Shown here piece by piece: positions 24,288 to 32,911 of a DNA stretch of 64,000 nucleotides. The stretch covers positions 89,207 through 153,206 of the forward strand of contig JANRJH010000039.1 of NCBI GenBank assembly GCA_033764075.1. The letters are read 5' to 3'. The notes below the pieces were generated by a model. That model did not search any database. It was not told where the DNA came from and saw only the letters and a list, made by a program, of their open reading frames with translations. Source of the DNA: M3007 sp033764075 (GTDB lineage: Bacteria; Bacteroidota; Bacteroidia; Chitinophagales; Saprospiraceae). How positions within the stretch are numbered: position 1 is the stretch's first letter; each line of letters starts with the position of its first letter. The position numbers were made by a program, and so were the translations under genes.

Positions 24288-24392
24288 CAATCACCGCATT
24301 TCCGGTTTTCGACCTGCTGCTTTCGGTGTACGATGCCTTTGTGGTGCCCCGGGGGTTGTGGCGGTGGCCGGCGGACTGGTGAGCGGGTTGAG
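24288..24392. repeat. 105-bp direct repeat, copy 2 (detached glycosyltransferase 3' end)
   Basis: Second copy of the final 32 glycosyltransferase codons, with no start codon or upstream gene part. It lies between the Rpn-type gene and the convergent M23 peptidase gene. Offset from copy 1 is 1,485 bases. Confidence 0.95.
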
Positions 24393-24400
24393 TGCTTGTT

Positions 24401-26167
24401 CTATCGCGTAAATGTTTTTTCAAAAACGGCCAGGTTGTTCCGGTCGTCAAACACCTCCAGCCGGAGCACATGCTCACCAGGCGCTACGTTTTTGTCGAAT
24501 GTATGGCTCAGGCGGTCGCGTTTGGCGTCGAATTCAAAAAGCACCCATTTGCCATCGATGGCGCCGCGGTAGTGGAGGTTGCGGGCCTGGGCCTCGGTTT
24601 CGAAGTTGTCGGTGATGCGGAACACAAATTTTTCCTGTCCGCGCATGTTTTCACTGAACAGCACGGGTGTGATGGTGGGCGCTACGTCGTCGACCATGAC
24701 ACAGTAATCGCCGAAATTGCGAACGCGGGTGTACAGCATGCCGTCGGAGCGCAGGGCGCCGCCGCAGTTGACCGGTTTTCGGGTGTCGCACTTGGCGATC
24801 ACGGCCTTGGCTTGCAGTTCGGCCGGGAGGCCATAGGGCCTGAGGGCCAGATCGAAATACTGGTGGGCGGGCGTGGTCTCGTAATGCACGTGGTGGACGG
24901 ACGAGTATGTTTTCAGGCTGTTGTCCGGCGTGGTATGGTAGTGGAACAGGAGGTTTTCGTACAGGACACCCTTGGGCAGGCGCAGGTAAAATCCGTCGTA
25001 CTGCACCACATTTTCAGTGTTCCAGGGCATTTCCTGGTTGTAGCTTTGCGCGGGTGGGGTCTCTATTTCCTCGCTTCGCCGCACCTGGAAGCGCACCTCG
25101 GAGGCGTTGCCGGAGGCGTCGAACACTTTTATGAGCACCTGCTGCACTTTGTCGCGGTGCAGGGCGATCAGTCCCATGGTTGCTGTTTGTTGGTATCCGG
25201 AGAGCCGGTTTCCGGGCAGCACGAACAGGCGGTTGAACCAGGCGCCGTATCTTTTTTTGGCGGAGTAGTCCACATGCGCATTCAGGTAGCGGGTTTCTTT
25301 GAAGGACAGGTCGTCGGTGCGCCACCCATAGGTGAGCGCGCCGTCGACGTACAGTTCGATGGCGTAAACGCCGTTGTCGTTTTTCAGTCCGTTAAGTTGG
25401 TCGTAGGTTTTTACGCCGAAGCCCACACGCCAGGCGCCCAGGGTAGCGGTGTCGCCGGCAATGCCGTAGCGCCCGGCAGCGAGCTTGCTGACGGGAAAGG
25501 CTTTGCTGTGCAGCACCGACCGGTCTTCGGCCAGAAAGTACACCTTCATGTCGCGGATGTCGGGCGGGAGGTTGTCTGTCACCGGCAAACCGAACAGCAG
25601 GGGGTTGAGCACCCGGCCCGAGGCGGTGTGACGAATTTCGAAGTGCAGGTGGGGGCCGGTAGAGCCGCCGGTGTTGCCCAGTTTGCCGATCTCCTGGCCC
25701 CGGCCACAGGGGAAACGACCGTCGGCCGGGTTCAAATCGACTTCAAAACTCTCCTGCGTGTACTGCTGGGCGCGCACGTACGCTTCGATCTCCGGCGAAA
25801 ACCGGTCGAGGTGGGCGTACACGGTGGTATATCCGTTCGGGTGCTTGATGTACAGGGCGTTTCCATAGCCGCTTTCCTCCACCTTGATGCGGTCCACAAA
25901 ACCGTCGGCGGCGGCGTACACCGGCTGGCCAACCCCTCCGGTGGAGCTTTTAATGTCGATGCCACTGTGAAAGTGGTTGTTGCGCAACTCGCCGAACGTA
26001 CCGGTCAGGCGCAATGCATCGCCGATGGGCCGGATAAAGTAATCCTTTGGATAGTAGCCCAGTTCCGTCTCCGCGTCGGGCCTAAGCGCCGGTTCGGAGT
26101 CCTTGAATGCCGCGAGCGGAAGGAGGAAGGCAAACGTTGTGCCTGCCAAAACGGTACGCCAAAACAT
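24401..26167 (-). CDS. M23 family metallopeptidase (peptidoglycan endopeptidase-like)
   Basis: The 588-residue protein has an N-terminal signal peptide (MFWRTVLAGTTFAFLLPLAAF). Next comes a lysostaphin-type M23 domain with zinc ligands in NNHFHSGIDIK (H-x3-D), GNALYIKHPNGYTTVYAHLD, and the GPHLHFEIRH H-x-H motif. The last about 350 residues are beta-rich and without recognised motif; they may be Ig-like binding modules. Members cleave peptide bridges of peptidoglycan, though degenerate relatives activate other hydrolases. Here the catalytic set is intact. It is predicted to be exported to the periplasm. Confidence 0.9.
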   Translation of the reverse strand: MFWRTVLAGTTFAFLLPLAAFKDSEPALRPDAETELGYYPKDYFIRPIGDALRLTGTFGELRNNHFHSGIDIKSSTGGVGQPVYAAADGFVDRIKVEESGYGNALYIKHPNGYTTVYAHLDRFSPEIEAYVRAQQYTQESFEVDLNPADGRFPCGRGQEIGKLGNTGGSTGPHLHFEIRHTASGRVLNPLLFGLPVTDNLPPDIRDMKVYFLAEDRSVLHSKAFPVSKLAAGRYGIAGDTATLGAWRVGFGVKTYDQLNGLKNDNGVYAIELYVDGALTYGWRTDDLSFKETRYLNAHVDYSAKKRYGAWFNRLFVLPGNRLSGYQQTATMGLIALHRDKVQQVLIKVFDASGNASEVRFQVRRSEEIETPPAQSYNQEMPWNTENVVQYDGFYLRLPKGVLYENLLFHYHTTPDNSLKTYSSVHHVHYETTPAHQYFDLALRPYGLPAELQAKAVIAKCDTRKPVNCGGALRSDGMLYTRVRNFGDYCVMVDDVAPTITPVLFSENMRGQEKFVFRITDNFETEAQARNLHYRGAIDGKWVLFEFDAKRDRLSHTFDKNVAPGEHVLRLEVFDDRNNLAVFEKTFTR

Positions 26168-26280
26168 GGGTTATTGCTTTTGATGCACCGCTAAGATAGG
26201 GAGAATTTGGGATTTTAAACTTGAATTTCCATTCCTGGAGCCGAATAAGTGCCATGTACGGACCCCCGGCACGTGGATCC

Positions 26281-27321
26281 TCAAGCTTCCTGCGGTATCG
26301 TCCGTTTTTGCTCCCAGGCCCAGGCCGTCTGCATGATGTCGCGAATATTGTATTGGGGTTGCCACCCCAGCAGACGGGCCGCCCTGGCGTAGTCGGCGTA
26401 CACGGCCGCCACGTCGCCGGGGCGCCTCGGGCCGCGTGTGTAGTTGAGTTTGACGCCGGTGACCGCTTCGAATGCGTTGATGGCTTCCAGCACCGTAACG
26501 CCTTGTCCGATGCCCAGGTTAAAAATTTCGCAGTTGCGTTCGTTGCGCTTTTCGGTGAGGTACTCCAATGCTTGCAGGTGGGCTTTCGCCAGATCGACCA
26601 CGTGGATGTAGTCGCGGATGCAGGAGCCGTCGCGGGTGTCGTAATCGGTGCCATGCACCGCCATGTCCGGGCGTTTGCCGATGGCTGTCTCGGTGATTAC
26701 GGGCACCAGATTGGCTGCCGGATTAACCGGGCTTTCGCCGATCAGGATGGATGGATGGGCGCCGGCGGGGTTGAAATAGCGCAGCAAAATGGCTTTGAAA
26801 CCGGGGGTTACAGCGCAATAATCGCGAATGATTTCTTCGCCCATGAACTTGGTGCGGGCATAGGGCGATTGCGGAGGCTCCAGCGGGGTGTCCTCCGTCA
26901 CGGGGAGTTCGCGCGACTGTCCGTACACCGAGCAGGAGGAGGAGAAAATAAAATTCGACACCTTGTACTCCCGCATGCAGGCGAGTACGTTGAGCAGCCC
27001 CACCAGGTTGTTTTGGTAGTATTCCAGTGGTTTTTCTACCGACTCCCCGACGAGCTTGAGCGCAGCAAAATGAATGACGCCCACGATCTCGGCGTGCTCC
27101 TCAAAAACGCGGCGTGTTGCCGACAGGTTGGTCAGGTCGACCGTATGGTGCGTCAGTTCGCATCCGGTGATGGCCTCAATGCCGTCGATGACCTCGGGGC
27201 CTGAGTTGACGTAATTGTCGACCGACACGGGCTCGTAGTTGCCGTTGAACAATTCAACCACGGTGTGGCTTCCGATATAGCCGGTGCCCCCGGTGACCAG
27301 TACTTTGGGTTTACGGTTCAT
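26281..27321 (-). CDS. galE: UDP-glucose 4-epimerase
   Basis: The 346-residue protein is an extended short-chain dehydrogenase. It has the NAD-binding VTGGTGYIGSH at the N-terminus, FAALKLVGESVEKPL, the catalytic SSSCSVYG and YARTKFMGEE (Y-x3-K), then LRYFNPAGAHPS and RDYIHVVDLA. This set is diagnostic of GalE, which interconverts UDP-glucose and UDP-galactose (or the N-acetyl forms) for glycan synthesis. The FNPAGAHPS segment resembles enzymes acting on UDP-Glc. It is a single gene on the minus strand. Confidence 0.95.
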   Translation of the reverse strand: MNRKPKVLVTGGTGYIGSHTVVELFNGNYEPVSVDNYVNSGPEVIDGIEAITGCELTHHTVDLTNLSATRRVFEEHAEIVGVIHFAALKLVGESVEKPLEYYQNNLVGLLNVLACMREYKVSNFIFSSSCSVYGQSRELPVTEDTPLEPPQSPYARTKFMGEEIIRDYCAVTPGFKAILLRYFNPAGAHPSILIGESPVNPAANLVPVITETAIGKRPDMAVHGTDYDTRDGSCIRDYIHVVDLAKAHLQALEYLTEKRNERNCEIFNLGIGQGVTVLEAINAFEAVTGVKLNYTRGPRRPGDVAAVYADYARAARLLGWQPQYNIRDIMQTAWAWEQKRTIPQEA

Positions 27322-27484
27322 GTGTTCCGTTGTTTGAAGTGCAAAGAACAGTGTATGTTGTTATGCGGGGTGCAAATCAGGCAAAAAATTATGGTTAAAC
27401 TTATGTATTTGTCGGGTAACTGAAAAATTAATGTTATACAATAGAACAAATATTGTCGCGTTTTAGCCCAAACATCCCGTTTTT

Positions 27485-28030
27485 ATGCGCCTGTTTTTTG
27501 TGCCGGCCCTGGCAGTATTGATTTTGTTTGGCGCCTGCAGCGGCGCCAAAAGCAGCGCCACCCCCGCCCCCAGGCCCGGAAGTCCGGCCGCCGCCGACCG
27601 ACGACCGACAACCGACAGCCGGCAGCCGAAGTCCGGCGCCACCACTACGACGCTGGGCATGAAGCCCGGCAACCGCACCGTCAGCTGGATCGACAGCGAA
27701 CGGCTCCTGCCCGTGCTTGAAGAGGCGCAGCGCGTGAATAAACCCGTTTTTTTGGATTTCGACGCCGACTGGTGCGCGCCCTGTAAAGTAATGGACGAAG
27801 AGGTGCTGGCCCTGCCCGAGGTGTACAACTTTCTCAATGGTAACTTTCTTTGCCTGCGCGTGCAGTACGACAGTCCAACCGGAAAAAATATAGCCACCCT
27901 GTATGAAGTCAAGGGGCTGCCTACCATCCTTTTTCTGGATCCCAAGGGGAATGAGCTGGCGCGGGAGACGGGCATGAGCACGCCTACGCGGTTGCGGAAG
28001 CTGGGGGAGAAAGCGTTGGGGAAGCGGTGA
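27485..28030 (+). CDS. Thioredoxin-like lipoprotein with repeat-derived linker
   Basis: The 181-residue protein has a lipoprotein signal (LILFGAC). A low-complexity linker follows, then a thioredoxin fold with the CxxC site in DFDADWCAPCKVMDEEVL and the cis-proline region in VKGLPTILFLDPKG. It is thus a periplasmic, lipid-anchored disulfide-active protein, probably a reductase or DsbD-like partner. Residues about 38-47 (ADRRPTTDSRQ) are encoded by a 7-bp tandem array, so the linker appears to have been extended by the same repeats found between genes. Confidence 0.85.
   Translation: MRLFFVPALAVLILFGACSGAKSSATPAPRPGSPAAADRRPTTDSRQPKSGATTTTLGMKPGNRTVSWIDSERLLPVLEEAQRVNKPVFLDFDADWCAPCKVMDEEVLALPEVYNFLNGNFLCLRVQYDSPTGKNIATLYEVKGLPTILFLDPKGNELARETGMSTPTRLRKLGEKALGKR
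27597..27625. repeat. 7-bp tandem array inside the thioredoxin-like gene
   Basis: Units of CGACAAC, CGACAGC and CGGCAGC stand in frame in the linker-coding part. They match the units found at 55191-55266. Confidence 0.65.
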
Positions 28031-28057
28031 GGCCGGCGCTGCGCGCACTGCGCCGCT

Positions 28058-28172
28058 CCCCGGATTTCATCCGGGGTTATTCATGTTTGACCGCTACGCG
28101 GTCATGTTACCACAGCAGACCAGGCGTTAAATTATTCCGCATTCCGCATTCCGCATTCTGCACGCCGCATTC
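28058..28172. repeat. Intergenic hairpins and 7-bp array (ATTCCGC)
   Basis: Between two convergent genes stand two perfect small hairpins: CCCCGGAT-TTC-ATCCGGGG (28058-28076) and TGACCGC-TAC-GCGGTCA. A run of ATTCCGC units (28135-28172) follows. Neither hairpin has a T-run, so neither is an obvious terminator. Confidence 0.65.
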
Positions 28173-28178
28173 GACAAG

Positions 28179-31100
28179 TTATTCTTCCAGCACCACGGCT
28201 TCCGATTCGCCGAAGCCAAGCGCGGCCAGTCCGCGGTCGAAGAGCCAGTAGACCACAGGTACAACAATAAGTGAAAGGAACATGGAGGAGTTGAGGCCGC
28301 CGATGATGGCCCAGGCCAGCCCGTTTTTCCATTCTGCGCCGGCGCCCTTGCTGAGGGCAAGGGGCAACAGACCGATTACCATGGCGATGTTGGTCATAAG
28401 TACCGGGCGGAACCGCAGCTTGGTGGCTTGCAGGAGGGCATTGTCCAGGGAGAGTCCCTTTTTTTTGAGGTCATTGGCAAAATCGACCACCAGAATGGCA
28501 TTTTTACCCACCAGTCCAACGAGCATCAGCAGACCAAGCCCGGTGAACACGGTCAGGTTTTCCCTGGCCAGCGCGAGGGCCAGAAAAGCGCCAATGATGG
28601 ACAGCGGGATGGAAATGAGCACCACCAGGGGGTACATCCAGTTGTCGTACAGGGCCACCATTATGAGGTAAACGAGGATGAGGGAGGTCCACAGGGCGAA
28701 GCCGAGGGTCTGGATGCCCTGTTGCTGTCGCTTGAAGTCTCCGCCATACTTGATGACGGCGCCCGGCGGCAGGGCGATGGTATCGAGATGGGCCTTGATG
28801 TCGCGCGTCACGGAGCCGTTTGGCCGCCCGATGACCTGGGCGTTGAGGGCTACGGATGGCATACGGTCGCGGCGTTCCAGTCGGTTGGGTGCTGTGCTTT
28901 CGCGTACTTCGGCAAATTGGCGAAGGTAGACCGTGTTGCCGAGCGGGTTGACAAACGACAGGTTGCGCACGTCATCGGCGCTGCGCCGGTCGAAAGCATC
29001 GAGTTGGATGCGAATGGGGTATTCGTAATCGTTGTCGCGGTAGCGGGCGTCGGTGTTGCCGCTGAAGGCGGTTTGCAGGGACATGCCCACCTGGGCCATG
29101 GTGAGGCCGTAATCGGCCATCCGCTGGCGGTTGACGTCCACCTGCACCTCCGGGTTGCCGCCTTCTACGGAGCGCACGACCTCCACACAACCGGGAACGG
29201 ACTCCATAATGTTGCGAACCGGTTCGGAGAGCGCCAGCAGGCTGTCCAGCACGGGTCCGTTGAGTTTGATCTCAATCGGCGGCATGGAGAGGCCGAGTAT
29301 GTCGATGGGTGAGGTCTTGAAGCGGGCGCCGGGGATGCGCTCTTCGAGTTGAATCTTCACCTTTCGGGCGAAGACGTCGGTGGGATCGTAGCGCTGATCG
29401 CCCAGGGGTTTCAGAAACACCTGGACCTCGGCGAGATAGGGGTTGTTTAGCCCGAAGGATTTGTTATTGGCACCAACGGTGGTGAAGGTATTCACCACTT
29501 CGGGTTGTTTCCTGAGCCAGTCTTCCACCTGTTTGGTTACGGCGTCGGTCTGCGCGAGGGAGGCGTCGCGGGGCATGCTGATGTCTATGAGAAACTCACC
29601 CCGTTCGCCGGGATCGAAAAAGGCATTGCCGATATACCCTTTGGTGAGCAGCAATATGGAGACAAAAAAGAGCGCTCCGGCCAGCCCTACGGTGGTCCAG
29701 CGCGTCCAGGCATTTTGAAGGGCCCAGCGCAGGGCAGACACAAATCCCTCGGATACCCAGTTGAGAAAGGCTTCGAACCCGTTGATGAAACGGCCGATCA
29801 CATTTTTGCCTTCAAAATGGTGCACCTTGCCGAAACGCGAGGTGAGCCACGGAACGAGGGTGAACGAAACCAGCAAAGACATGAGGGTGGAGGTGAGCAC
29901 CGTCATGCAGAACTGGCGCAACAAATTGGGCACCAGGCCCACCGTAAATATGATGGGCAGGAACACGACCACATCCACCAGGGTGATGCTCAGGGCGGTG
30001 TACCCGATCTCCATCCGACCGTCGTAAGAGGCTTGTACGCGGTTCTTGCCCATCTCCAGGTGGCGATAGATGTTTTCGATGACCACAATGGCGTCGTCAA
30101 CCAGAATGCCGATGGCCAGCGAAAGACCGAGGAGCGACATGAGGTTCAGCGAATAACCGAACATCTTCATCATGATGAACGTGCTCACGATCGAGGTGGG
30201 GATGGAGACCAGCACGATGGCGGCGTTGCGCAGGCTGTGCAGGAAGAGCAACATTACCCCGGCGACCAGTAACACCGCGATCAACAAGTCGTGCACCACC
30301 GCATCGGTGGCTTTTTCGGTGAATACGCTGCCGTTGGCGACGACGGCGAAGCGCAGCCCCTGCCCGGCATAGTCTTTTTCGAGCTGTTGGAGACGCGCCA
30401 GCACCCGTTCGGCCATGTCCACCGCGTTGGCATCGCCTTGTTTGCGGATGCTGAGGCCCACGGCAGGAAGGCCGCCGGTCCGGCAGATCACCTCCGGGTC
30501 GCGGATGCCGTCCTGAATGTCGGCGATGTCTTTCAAGTAGATGGACGAGCCGAATTTGTTCTTGCCGACGACGAGGTTCCGAATGTCGTCCAAGGCTAAA
30601 AATTTTCCCGCCAAACGGATGCGGAGCTGACCTTCTTGGCCGGTGACTTTACCCGTGGGAAAGTCAAGATTGGCCGTTTGCACCGCCTGTGCCACTTGAA
30701 GGAGTGAAAGACCGTACTGCTCCAGCCGTTGGCTGCTGATGTTTACCTTGATCTCTCTTTCCTCTCCACCCAGGATGCTGACCTGCGCTACCCCTTTTAT
30801 CTGGGCGATTTCAGGGGTGATGCGGTTGGCCACCAGATCGAAAAAGGCCGTACCGGTCACGTTGGCCGAAACACCGAGGCGAATAACGGGCAACTCGTCC
30901 AGGGCAAATTTATTGATCACCGGCGTGCGCACCTCGCGCGGAAATCCGGACATAATCTGGTTTACCTTGCGCTGAATTTCCTGCACCGCCTTGTCTACAT
31001 TCACGGCCTGATCCATCTCCAGCGACACAAAGGAGGCATTCTCCTGAGAGGCCACCTGAATTTGGTCGATGCCCTCCAGGGAGGAAATGGCAGCTTCTAT

Positions 31101-31298
31101 GGGTTTACTGACCGAATTTTCTACCTCCGACGGCGAAGCGCCAGGGTACGGCGTAATAACCGTAATCACCGGCGGATTGAACTTGGGCACCATCTCGATG
31201 GGCAAGGTCAGGTATGAGGCGACACCCAGAAAGGTCATCACCGCGAAAAACACGATGATGAGCGAAGGGCGGCGTATCGAAAGAGAGGTGAGGTTCAT
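28179..31298 (-). CDS. RND efflux transporter inner-membrane subunit (AcrB/HAE1-like)
   Basis: The 1,039-residue protein has the two-fold RND layout. A first helix (PSLIIVFFAVMTFLGVASYLTLPIEMVPKFNPP) is followed by a large periplasmic loop, then the TM4 segment GLSLAIGILVDDAIVVIENI with the paired aspartates of the proton relay, and a second half ending VVPVVYWLFDRGL. The sequence fits the HAE1 group that exports hydrophobic drugs, bile salts or lipids. No periplasmic adaptor or outer membrane channel gene is adjacent, so partners lie elsewhere. The start MNLTSLSIRR is chosen for family agreement. A 28-bp palindrome lies 24 bases upstream. Confidence 0.93.
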   Translation of the reverse strand: MNLTSLSIRRPSLIIVFFAVMTFLGVASYLTLPIEMVPKFNPPVITVITPYPGASPSEVENSVSKPIEAAISSLEGIDQIQVASQENASFVSLEMDQAVNVDKAVQEIQRKVNQIMSGFPREVRTPVINKFALDELPVIRLGVSANVTGTAFFDLVANRITPEIAQIKGVAQVSILGGEEREIKVNISSQRLEQYGLSLLQVAQAVQTANLDFPTGKVTGQEGQLRIRLAGKFLALDDIRNLVVGKNKFGSSIYLKDIADIQDGIRDPEVICRTGGLPAVGLSIRKQGDANAVDMAERVLARLQQLEKDYAGQGLRFAVVANGSVFTEKATDAVVHDLLIAVLLVAGVMLLFLHSLRNAAIVLVSIPTSIVSTFIMMKMFGYSLNLMSLLGLSLAIGILVDDAIVVIENIYRHLEMGKNRVQASYDGRMEIGYTALSITLVDVVVFLPIIFTVGLVPNLLRQFCMTVLTSTLMSLLVSFTLVPWLTSRFGKVHHFEGKNVIGRFINGFEAFLNWVSEGFVSALRWALQNAWTRWTTVGLAGALFFVSILLLTKGYIGNAFFDPGERGEFLIDISMPRDASLAQTDAVTKQVEDWLRKQPEVVNTFTTVGANNKSFGLNNPYLAEVQVFLKPLGDQRYDPTDVFARKVKIQLEERIPGARFKTSPIDILGLSMPPIEIKLNGPVLDSLLALSEPVRNIMESVPGCVEVVRSVEGGNPEVQVDVNRQRMADYGLTMAQVGMSLQTAFSGNTDARYRDNDYEYPIRIQLDAFDRRSADDVRNLSFVNPLGNTVYLRQFAEVRESTAPNRLERRDRMPSVALNAQVIGRPNGSVTRDIKAHLDTIALPPGAVIKYGGDFKRQQQGIQTLGFALWTSLILVYLIMVALYDNWMYPLVVLISIPLSIIGAFLALALARENLTVFTGLGLLMLVGLVGKNAILVVDFANDLKKKGLSLDNALLQATKLRFRPVLMTNIAMVIGLLPLALSKGAGAEWKNGLAWAIIGGLNSSMFLSLIVVPVVYWLFDRGLAALGFGESEAVVLEE

Positions 31299-31321
31299 GC
31301 GAATTCGGGCGAAGATACAAC

Positions 31322-31349
31322 TCGTCCTACGAGTATACTCGTAGGACGA
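31322..31349. promoter_or_regulatory. 28-bp perfect palindrome between the RND and PagL-like genes
   Basis: TCGTCCTACGAGTA at 31322-31335 is followed directly by its exact reverse complement at 31336-31349. It lies 23 bases from the RND start and 50 from the PagL-like start. No loop and no T-run are present, so it is much more likely an operator for a dimeric repressor (TetR type would fit) than a terminator. Confidence 0.75.
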
Positions 31350-31370
31350 ATAAAATACAAGCAATACTAT

Positions 31371-31378
31371 TATCTTTG
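31371..31378 (+). promoter_or_regulatory. -7 element of the PagL-like gene
   Basis: TATCTTTG matches TAnnTTTG. It lies 21 bases downstream of the palindrome and 21 bases before the ATG at 31400. No TTG stands at the -33 position, where the right end of the palindrome is found. Confidence 0.45.
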
Positions 31379-31399
31379 TCGCCACATACCTCGTCCCAC

Positions 31400-32480
31400 A
31401 TGATGCGTAATATCCTCCTGGCAACCGTTTTTTTTTCTGCAGCGGCTCCAGCTGCTGCAACGGCATATTCGGACAGCACCCACAGTGCCCTCTTGCTCGG
31501 CGTTCGTGCGCATGCCGGATTCGTGCTCATTCACAGCAAAGACCTTGTTCCGGTTAAAAATTCCTATCCCGTCGGGCTGGAGTTCGACCTGGCCTGGCAC
31601 AAGCTTTCGGAGCGCGCCTGGGAATCCTGCAACTGTTATCCTAAAATGGGCTTGGCCCTCACGGTTTGGGATTACGACGATGAGGTCCTCGGCGAAGGCG
31701 TTACCGGCATGTTTTACCTGGAACCGGTGTTCGGCGCCCGCAAACGGATTAGTTTCTCCATCCGTGCCGCTTTCGGATTGTCGTACCAAAACCGTCCGTA
31801 TGACCCGGACACCAATCCGTTCAACCTGAGTTACAGCACTTACGTGGCCTTCCCGCTGCAGTTGGGCGCCAACATGCACGTCCGGATGGGTGATCAATGG
31901 CTGCTCGACTTCACCACCGTCTACAACCACTTTTCCAACGGCGGCATCCGCGAACCCAACAAAGGCATCAACTGGCCCACGGCTGCCATCGGCGCTACTC
32001 GGTACTTTACTCCGCCGGCGTTTGCGGATCGCGTGAAACGCAACTGGCGCGAAACACAGGAACCCCAGACACGACTCGACCTCACCTGGTTCATGGCATT
32101 CCAGGAGCCCCGTAGCAAATTGTACCTGTTCAGCCCCGGCGTCGAACTCAAATACAGCGATCGCCCGGATCAACGCGCTGACCGCCGGCGTCGAGTGGAT
32201 GTACGATAACGGGGATGCTTATTATATGGAACAGGCCGGTATCGACCAGAATCCCCAAAAATTGGGATTGGCGGCAGGCCACGAATTCCTGCTCGGTCGT
32301 ACCATCTTTGGCCAACAATTTGGCGTGTACCTGTTCAACAAAGGGGTGCAAACCGCCGATGTGTACCAACGCTACAACCTGGTTTACCGGTTTACACCCC
32401 GCTTCAACGCCGGTATCGCCCTCAAAGCGCACGGCCATGTGGCGGATTTTCTGGACTTCCGGGCAGGCTGGACCTTTTAG
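31400..32480 (+). pseudogene. PagL-like lipid A 3-O-deacylase/acyloxyacyl hydrolase, frameshifted
   Basis: The first 31400-32160 encode a signal peptide (MMRNILLATVFFSAAAPAAATA) and a barrel. The segment VYNHFSNGGIREPNKGIN resembles the PagL active-site region with H-x-S. After VELKYS the frame is lost and runs into DRPDQRADRRRR and a stop at 32209. The next frame, one base further, resumes coherently at 32160 as IARINALTAGVEWMYDNGDAYYMEQ and ends at 32480 with FRAGWTF. The break lies at a GCGATCGC palindrome. Either this is a real mutation or a base error in the assembly. The intact protein would be about 360 residues and would remove an acyl chain from lipid A in the outer membrane. Confidence 0.75.
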
Positions 32481-32494
32481 CCCGCCCAAGCGTG

Positions 32495-32541
32495 TCCCCA
32501 TTAATGGGGATTGACAAGGACGTTCTATACCCTTATGTTTG
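32495..32541 (+). promoter_or_regulatory. Regulated promoter, site 1 of the 7-2-7 motif
   Basis: TCCCCAT (32495-32501), TA, ATGGGGA (32504-32510) is a perfect 16-bp 7-2-7 inverted repeat. It abuts TTG (32511-32513), followed by 20 bases and TATGTTTG (32534-32541). The predicted start is near 32547, before the ATG at 32568. A bound NarL-type dimer would touch the polymerase at -33, consistent with activation. Confidence 0.65.
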
Positions 32542-32567
32542 CAGAAACAAAACTAAAACCCAAACAT

Positions 32568-32852
32568 ATGGCCCTTGTAACCGTTAGTCAGGTCAATTTT
32601 TCTGGAAACGGAAGCGGAGAGTCCGTTAATTACTTCAGCGGGGACTTGCAGGCCCTGTTATCGCAGGTCAATGCATCGTCTGTGCAACCGGTAAACGTTG
32701 TGGTGCTGGTTACCATTGACGGCATAACCGGCGGCAGCGCCGGCGCGCAATGCACCGCCATGATCGCTGTGGATGCCAATGGCGCGCCATTGAATGCGCC
32801 CGGCAACCAATTGGCACTCCCCTGCCCGAAATATTGCCGCTCCGCTGCATAG
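32568..32852 (+). CDS. Small protein of unknown function, first gene of the sensor-regulator locus
   Basis: The 94-residue product begins MALVTVSQVNFSGNGSG. It is rich in valine, serine and small residues, contains a GITGGSAGAQCTAM stretch and ends in a two-cysteine tail (LPCPKYCRSAA). No signal peptide, membrane helix or known family is visible. Its start follows the best site of the 7-2-7 motif. The kinase gene begins 59 bases after its stop, so it probably forms an operon with kinase and regulator. It could be a ligand, modulator or effector of that system. This is a suggestion from context only. Confidence 0.6.
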   Translation: MALVTVSQVNFSGNGSGESVNYFSGDLQALLSQVNASSVQPVNVVVLVTIDGITGGSAGAQCTAMIAVDANGAPLNAPGNQLALPCPKYCRSAA

Positions 32853-32911
32853 CCGGATAACAATCGCCGTACCTATTGTCAGGAGATACTCCTAATTACA
32901 GTAGAGGCTGT

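Noticed and set aside
22803..24392. Rpn segment considered as a classical insertion sequence
   Set aside because: No terminal inverted repeats and no DDE or HUH transposase. The flanking 105-bp duplication is too long for a target duplication, so it is reported as a recombination-type event instead.
28058..28076. CCCCGGAT-TTC-ATCCGGGG hairpin as terminator of the thioredoxin-like gene
   Set aside because: The stem is good, but no T-run follows and the element looks like an intergenic repeat. Kept as repeat.
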